Part shown: piece by piece, positions 57,801 to 64,000 of the stretch
Layout: each line of letters begins with the position of its first letter
Numbering within the stretch: the first letter of the stretch is position 1
DNA from: Ctena decussata
Taxonomy: Eukaryota > Mollusca > Bivalvia > Lucinida > Lucinidae
Reading direction: 5' to 3'
Assembly: GCA_963989385.1 (NCBI GenBank)
Contig: OZ022502.1
Span: forward strand, 14,433,001-14,497,000
Length of the DNA stretch: 64,000 nucleotides
Translations under genes and position numbers: made by a program
Notes under the pieces: model-generated
The model's database searches: none
Seen by the model: only the letters and a program-made list of their open reading frames with translations
Told to the model about the DNA's origin: nothing

Positions 57801-58036
57801 GAGCCGCGACACGACAAAACCAACAATATGGTTGTGCACCCAGCGCAGACTCAGATCAGCCTGGGCTTCCGCCCAGTCTGATCAGAGTATTCGCTGTCCG
57901 CATGGAGGTAGCTTAGACCCTTAGCTACCCTTTGAGTACTTTACGAAGAGTCAGGTCAAACCGGGCGGATGCCCAGGCTGATCTGAGTCTGCACTGGGCG
58001 CACAACCACATTGTTGGTTTTGTCGTGTCGCGGCTG
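57801..58036. mobile_element. Foldback/MITE family A, copy A18
   Basis: Full-length: GAGCCGCGACACGAC ... GTGTCGCGGCTG. Flanks TTTT and AAAT do not match. Confidence 0.9.
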
Positions 58037-58874
58037 AAATTAGTTTTTCATATACAAAAACAACACTGCTGTTCTATCAGCAACTACTTGTGATTAAACC
58101 TTTAGGGTATGAGAAACAGTTTGGCTCTAAGCACAGCGAGATTTTCAGATTTTCACCAAATTATAAGAAAATGGTAAATTTTCAGCATGGTGGGCTACTA
58201 GATGTAGCAACTGAATGAAAAGTAATAACGACAGACAAGCGTAACTATACGCTTGCATACACTAATAAGTTATCAGAAAAATAAGACCACTCTTTTTGAA
58301 TATTCATTTCACCCTGCCCTGAAAAATGAAGAGCCCAAAACCTTTGTGATTTAACCGTCAATGCGCCGAACCCAATTTTCAATTGCTTAAAAATCTTAGT
58401 CACCAACATTTAGACTTCAATATTTTATAGCACATGACAACATGGATCAGCATGATATTGTTTAACAATATTTAACACAAATTAGAATGTGTTAGCTTTA
58501 AGCAGCGTTGTCTAGTATAAGACATATTCATCTGAAAAGATCTGAAAATCCATCTTATTTTGCAATTTTAGACCCCTAGGTCCAACAAACAGATATAAAT
58601 CACTGAAAATACTAGTAAAACGAAATATTATAGCAAGAAATTATTTGTTAAATTCCTGTCTTAATATTTCAATACGCCAAGGATTTATTGAAACAACTAG
58701 GATTAATATATTTTGAAAAATCCAATTCTCAATAATTTCCGGTCATACTGTATTTATTTTTTGTCCTTTTAGATCTGGGGATCCATTCTTAGAAATCAGA
58801 GGTTTTTATTGGTCTAGACTCATACTCTAGATCAACCCTTTTTATTCATTTGGACACCTTCTTGTTACATTGAC

Positions 58875-59035
58875 TGTCTTACTAAAATTAATAAATTACC
58901 GTATGTTTTCTCTGGCTTTCCTCACCAGGTCATGTCAGGGTCACTGATAAGGCTTGAGTAGCAGAAACTTTTAAGTATGGCTCATGTCTCTTCTTTCGAA
59001 TGTGCTCCTGGAGAAACTCTTTTAGATATTAATGA
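58875..59035 (+). repeat. Dispersed repeat M, copy 2
   Basis: Same landmarks as copy 1, about 1.6 kb downstream in direct orientation. Confidence 0.8.
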
Positions 59036-59926
59036 AATTAAAATTTTTGTCAAACTCTTAGAAAATTAAGACCACATTACTAATTTAGAACCAACAGTTG
59101 TATAAAATTCTTTCCAGAATTGTAAGACTAAGCAATATTTGGTGAGGGGGGTGGGCGCATAGGGGAGATAGGGGCTAACTCAGTAGAGTATTATAAACCT
59201 TTCAACAGGGGCCATCGAATTTCTTTTCCGACTTTAATACATCCTTAAGCCTGATTTGTTTTATATATTTTCGAAAATGAGATATTATTGACATTTGTTT
59301 TAATTGTCACCCGACTATTCAAGTAAATAGCATAACAAATCTTACCCCCGAGACCAACACTGCAAATTCGATTTAATATTTCACTGTATGTGTGGAATTA
59401 CTAATTGACGGTTTTACTGCATGTCAATGCCAACTTTGACGTTCAACAGAGAGATGCAATCCTTAGAGACCCGTTTGCTCCACTGATTGAAAAGCTATTT
59501 AGGATATACTTTTATACGAAAATACACTATAAAATGTGAATGTATAATAAAGCAGTGCATGTACTATTCTCTAAGGAGCAATTCAAACTAGCTTAAGTTA
59601 TACGAGTATACCTGCGTGTTATTTTCTGTCTTTGTAAGAGAAGGAAACAGCTTTCATGAAGTCTTCCTGTTTACTTTCCTAGACAACCTTACTCTTCCAA
59701 AATAGATGGACTCTTAAAAGAAAGAATTAGCTCTTGCGGGAACAAATACATTATCTTCCTTAAAGAGATTACCCGCATTGAGAATGGAGGCAAAAAGAAA
59801 GTAGTAGAGCCACTTCCCCTCAAGACAGCCTGCATGACTGTGGTAAAGTCTTTTCAGCTTTCATGCTGAATTTTAAGGGTTTTAAAACGCTCAGGCCAAT
59901 GCCTGATAAACAAACGGCTGTCAACC

Positions 59927-60035
59927 CCCAGCGGGCACATACAGCCAAAATGACATCGTATCGTCGTCGGTGCGACGTCATTACGTCGCATCGACGTCAA
60001 TATGACGTCATGACAGTGTCATGTGCTTGCTGGGC
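59927..60035. mobile_element. MITE-like element with CCCAGCGGGCAC ends
   Basis: CCCAGCGGGCACATACA faces TGTCATGTGCTTGCTGGG. The 109-bp interior is built of GACGTCA and TCGTCG motifs (GACGTCATTACGTCGCATCG, GACGTCAATATGACGTCA). Confidence 0.65.
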
Positions 60036-60104
60036 CAAGGCTTTATGAGAGGCTTTCGCAGTATCTAGTCCATCTGTTTTATGCCCCTCAAAGGGTGAGC
60101 ATAT

Positions 60105-61130
60105 TGTCGCCACTTTGTCCGTCCGTCCGTCACAGTGTCCGGGACATACCTCTGAAATCAAACACGACTAACTAAATGAGTCTTTATCTATTGATCAAGG
60201 GCAGTGAGAGGTAGTGCAGAACGCAAGAACCATATTCCTGTCACAGCTAGTTACGTAGTTAACTCCCTTACTAGTTTTTTTCTCTCTTTTTTTCTTTTGT
60301 CAGTATTTTGTATTTTGCCTGTCCGGATCATATCTAGGAAATTATTAAAGGGAACTAATGAAACTTCACACATTGATGGAGGGGTATAAGAGAAAGTGCA
60401 GAGCACGGGAACCATAATCTTATCTCGAGTAATTATTGGGTTTCTTTCATTCCTGTACATTTTGCTTGTCCGAATCATATCCCTGTATTATTGGCGAAAA
60501 TATTAATGTGAACAAAATGAAGCTTCGCACATTGATAGAGAGTATTAAGAGGAAGTGCAGAGTGCAAGAACTATTACATGTATAGCTCTATCACAAGTAA
60601 TGTTCGAGTTAGTTTCTTTTCTAATTTTTTTTCAGTTCCCTTTCTAGTTGTTTTTCAGTATTTTGCTTGTCCAGGTCATGTTTCGAAGACTTAAAGGAAA
60701 TGCAGTGAAACTTGACAACAAAGTATTTATAGCGGGCAATTAGAGGCAGTGAAGAGCGCAAGATCTATAATCCTATATGAAATTATTTAAGAGTTACTTC
60801 CTCTTTTTTTTTGTTTAAAGTTTTTGCTTGTCTGGAGCAAATTTAAAGAAGTAAATGAAATTTCACTGTAGAGGACAATGAGAAGAAGTGCAGAGCAGAA
60901 ACCAAATAAATCTATCTGGAGTAGTTTAATAGTCATTTTCTTCTTATTTTTTCTCATCTTTTTCTGTTTGTCCGCTGGTGATGGTATGAAAGGAACTAAA
61001 TGAAATTTTACATACATATAAGTAAGAAGAAGTGCTGAGTACAAGGACCATAATCCTATCAGAAGTAGTTTTGGAGTGATTTCCCATCTTATATTTTTCT
61101 TTTATTGTTATTTATTTTTTCGTTTTATTT
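60105..61130. repeat. Tandem array of about six diverged units, roughly 165 bp each
   Basis: Each unit has, in order, TTGTCCGGATCATAT-like, TAAAGGAA-TAATGAAACTT, CACATTGATAGAGG, AGAG-AAGTGCAGAG, CA-GAACCATAATCCTAT and GAGTAATTATTGAGTT-like blocks, with a pyrimidine-rich stretch between units. Starts of the GTCCG block lie near 60,140, 60,320, 60,470, 60,670, 60,830 and 60,970. Short open frames on either strand are by-products. Confidence 0.75.
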
Positions 61131-61632
61131 TTTATTTTTATAAGAGAATCAAATGAAATTCAAATACATGTGTCGATACAGTACCATTACCCTAATACTC
61201 GTAGATTTTGATGTTTATAATGATCATCCTTTATGAAGATTGCGAGGATTACTATTACACAAGCGCTATGATGGTTAATCAATGTTATGCTCAGGTGAAG
61301 GTTTACCATACATCGCAAAAGATCGAAACCTGTGTGACTGAGCAGATTTACATCTTTTCATTTCTCTACGTCTTTTAATTGTTTTCTTTGTCTTGTAGTT
61401 TCATTAAGTTAAACATAAAATCACCTCTTCCTAAGGATACCTATTCCAGTGTTGCAAACCTTCGAGAAGAATCCATCGGTTCCACCGATTGTCTGGTCTT
61501 TAATGGATTAGCACTTGACTTTTCAGATACGAAGAGTAGACAAGACAAAATATAGTCAATGTATTATTACCTGAAAACAGAAGTATTTACTCATCGTTTG
61601 ACTGCGTGAAGCTTTTACGCATGAGACAGCCC

Positions 61633-61677
61633 TGTTGTTGTTGTTTTTTTTTTTTTTGTTGTTGTTGTTGTTGTTTA
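61633..61677. repeat. (TTG)n / T-run microsatellite
   Basis: TTG units, about 14 T, then five TTG units. It lies just 5' of the truncated LINE. Confidence 0.95.
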
Positions 61678-61710
61678 GTTTTTTTAATTTTGAAGTAAGT
61701 TGTTTCTTCG

Positions 61711-62346
61711 TTGTATGTAATAGCTAACAAAACAAATGATAGATATAATTTATTAGTATGCGGCGATTTCAATAGCCGGACGGGTACTGAAACTGATTAT
61801 GTATATTTTGACAATAATTTTAATATACATGCACTTCCCGAGGATTACATTATAGATGAAGTATTATCACGTTTCTCACAAGATAAAATAATAAATACAA
61901 ATGGGAGAAAATTGTTAGAATTTTGCCGTTCAAACGGCCCTAGGATCTGCAATGGTAGACTGGGAATGGATAAAGGTATTGGGAAGTTCACGTATGTTGG
62001 AAGTACAGGGAGTACATGTAGTGTAGCAGATTATGTTATTGTAAGCCCAGTATTATTGGAATGTATAACGCATTTTCAAGTTTGTGAACCAAATATTTTG
62101 TCAGACCACTGCGCGATCACTTTTGGGTTTCAATATCACGGAAGATTAGCAGAAAATTTACAACCTGAATATAATAAAACAAATAACAGAGTGGTAAAGA
62201 AATACGTTTGGGATAAAAATACTATAGTTAGTTATGTGGATAGCTTAAATGCAGAGGAGGATTCTTTCTTAGACCTAATTTATATGCTCTCAAATTGTTA
62301 CACTGAGGGATACATAGATAGCAGTGTAGAAATGTTTTACAACTAA
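61711..62346 (+). pseudogene. LINE endonuclease region, 5'-truncated
   Basis: Open frame of 211 codons; the first Met is probably not the original start. Early LLVCGDFNSRTG contains the GDFN motif of exonuclease-endonuclease-phosphatase folds. Later come CSVADYVIVS (the catalytic DY-like step) and ILSDHCAITFGF with the SDH motif, so the C-terminal two thirds of an apurinic-type LINE endonuclease are present. The N-terminal catalytic N and E residues are missing, hence 5' truncation. The frame breaks at 62,346 inside a tandem duplication; RT continues in another frame from about 62,504. Confidence 0.85.
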
Positions 62347-62540
62347 TGTATAAGATTTGCCATCCACTGTACGCGAAGACTGTAGTTAGTTATGTGGATA
62401 GCTTAAATGCAGAGGAGGATTCTTTCTTAGACCTAATTTATATGCTCTCAAATTGTTACACTGAGGGATACATAGATAGCAGTGTAGAAATGTTTTACAA
62501 CTAATGTATAAGATTTGCCATCCACTGTACGCGAAGACTG
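62225..62540. repeat. 158-bp tandem duplication inside the LINE
   Basis: Positions 62,225-62,382 and 62,383-62,540 are essentially identical (start TAGTTAGTTATGTGGATAG, end CGCGAAGACTGTA). 158 is not a multiple of three, so it destroys the ORF. Near identity implies a recent event or an assembly duplication. Confidence 0.93.
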
Positions 62541-63580
62541 TACGGACGTCGGAAACTCGGGCTAAAACGAAGATGAAACGGACGAAACAAACTTGGTTTG
62601 ATAATGAATGCCAGCTATCACGCAACCTTTTCTATCGCGATTTAAACAATTTCAGAGCCGATAAAAATGATTCTAATCGAAAGAACTTAGTCAACGCGCG
62701 ATCAGATTATTATAAGAAAACTGTTCGAAAGAAACGGTACGATTTCGAAATGCACAAAACGAATATATTAACATCTTATCGGTCTAATAATCCGAAAGAA
62801 TACTGGAAACTGTTGAAAAAGTCCGCGCACTCGAATAACGATAGTAGTATAACTTCGGAACAATTTGAAGAGTATTTTCTGGCTCTCAGTGATCCTAATG
62901 ATCCGTTTTATACTGCAGATGATGATATTTTATATTGTAATCAACAATATGAAAGGGGCGAATTTCAAATAATCTTTAACGAATTGAATGAGCCAATTAC
63001 AACAGAAGAAGTACGAACAGCAATTAAGCAGCTACGCAACGGTGCCAGCGCGGGACCGGACCTGATTCTAAACGAATTTGTAAAATTTAGTTCAGAGGCG
63101 TGTATATCATATCTTCATCAGCTTTTCAATAAAATTTTCGAAGTTGGCTACTTTCCGACAAAATGGTCAGAAGGGTTTATAGTACCCATCCATAAAAAAG
63201 GTGACAAAAATATAGTATCTAATTATCGTGGAATAACGTTATTGAGTATTGTCGGAAAATTATTTACCCGGATTTTGAATAACAGGCTTAATTCATGGGC
63301 TGGAACATATGGCATTTATATCGAAGCTCAAGCGGGCTTTCGGAAACATATGAGTACAACAGACAACGTATTTGTACTATATAATCTTATCACTCACTTT
63401 TTGAATAACAGTGAAAAGTTATACTGCGCCTTTGTCGATTTTACAAAGGCGTTTGATTATATTGTACGAGACGTTGTATGGTATAACTTATTGAAAATAG
63501 GTGTTAGAGGACGAATGTTAGACATTATTAAATCAATATATGATAACGTAAAATCTCAAGTCACCATAATAACATATTAA
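62504..63580 (+). pseudogene. LINE reverse transcriptase domain, main part
   Basis: 358-codon frame. A Lys/Arg/Asn-rich linker (TKMKRTKQTWFDNECQLSRN) leads into RT motifs: AIKQLRNGASAGPDLILNEF (motif 0/1), FIVPIHKKGDKNIVSNYRGI with TLLSIVGKLF (motif 2), AQAGFRK (motif 2a), and YCAFVDFTKAFDYIVRDVVW (motif A, first catalytic Asp). The frame ends soon after LKSQ-like KSQVTIITY by frameshift; the next segment is in another frame. Style fits CR1/Jockey/L2-like LINEs, clade unresolved. Confidence 0.9.
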
Positions 63581-64000
63581 GTTGTCTCTTCACTTGTAAC
63601 ATCGGGGTCCGACAAGTTGAGTGCCTTTCACCATTTTTGTTTTCAATGTGCTTAAATGATTTGGAAGATGAACTGCAAACAAACGGAGTAACTGGTGTTG
63701 TCATTGACCTGTTACAGTTATGGTTTTTACTATACGCAGATGACATCACACTGTTAGCACAGACCGCAGAAGATCTACAAAAATCTTTGGATGCTCTCGA
63801 AAACTACTGTGACAGATGGAAGCTTACAGTAAACGATGCCAAAACAAAAATAATTGTTTTCAAAAAGGGTGGTAGGTTACCTAACGACTTACACTTTACT
63901 TACAAAGGATCCGATATTGAAATAGTTAATAAATTTCTTATCTAGGCATATTATTCACATCTGGAGGTTCATGTTTTGAAACACAAAAAACTTTAGCTGG
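63580..64000 (+). pseudogene. LINE reverse transcriptase domain, C-terminal part, runs off window
   Basis: The frame continues LFTCNIGVRQVECLSPFLFS (motif B; the family Gly of RQGECLSP is Val here), LWFLLYADDITLLAQTAEDL (motif C with the YADD catalytic pair), and ALENYCDRWKLTVNDAKTKI. A further frameshift at about 63,937 is needed to read SYLGILFTSGGSCFETQK. Element continues beyond the right edge. Confidence 0.9.

Noticed and set aside
60204..61044. Short frames on both strands in the 60-61 kb region
   Set aside because: They fall on the tandem array units and repeat with them.

Overview
The window looks like nuclear DNA from a bivalve mollusc, probably a heterodont (venerid-like) clam. It is AT-rich, has no dense coding, and is packed with short foldback transposons, tRNA-derived SINEs and broken retroelements. 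The bivalve assignment rests on recognising the foldback family whose ends read GAGCCGCGACACGAG and on the style of the retroelement proteins. The species is inferred, not proven.

Left third (1-19,836), minus strand: one host gene can be assembled. Eight coding exons, each bounded by AG/GT splice signals and with all intron phases agreeing, give at least 377 codons, from an ATG at 19,836-19,834 down to 70. The gene runs off the left edge. The protein has a Ser-Pro-Arg repeat-rich N-terminus, a basic/proline-rich middle, and a C-terminal part with degenerate EF-hand-type helix-loop-helix segments. I could not name it securely; EF-hand proteins of cilia (EFHB or EFCAB6 types) are the candidates to test. 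Six foldback elements of one family sit in its introns, one of them 24 nt from a 3' splice site.

Middle (19,837-47,000): no host gene is supported. This stretch is a mosaic of foldback/MITE families, SINEs (one intact copy with a 13-bp target duplication), dispersed repeats, simple repeats, and one large region (about 39.08-43.41 kb) flanked by long inverted repeats. A mariner transposase relic lies at 46.9-47.0 kb.

Right third (47,000-64,000): three retroelement relics dominate. Two are from a Penelope-like reverse-transcriptase family (a long broken ORF at 52.5-54.6 kb and a 3' piece at 47.6-48.55 kb). One is a LINE C-terminal piece at 49.2-49.9 kb, split by a MITE. At the right edge is a 5'-truncated LINE with endonuclease and reverse-transcriptase domains, broken by frameshifts and a 158-bp tandem duplication and running off the window. 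A tandem array of roughly 165-bp units lies at about 60.1-61.1 kb.

The most informative structures are nested insertions. A TTA-flanked 1.23-kb element lies inside a foldback element. A 331-bp foldback element lies inside a Penelope-like ORF, and removing it with its 5-bp duplication restores the reading frame. A third element sits inside a LINE RT fragment with a 5-bp duplication. These fix element boundaries and relative ages without any database.
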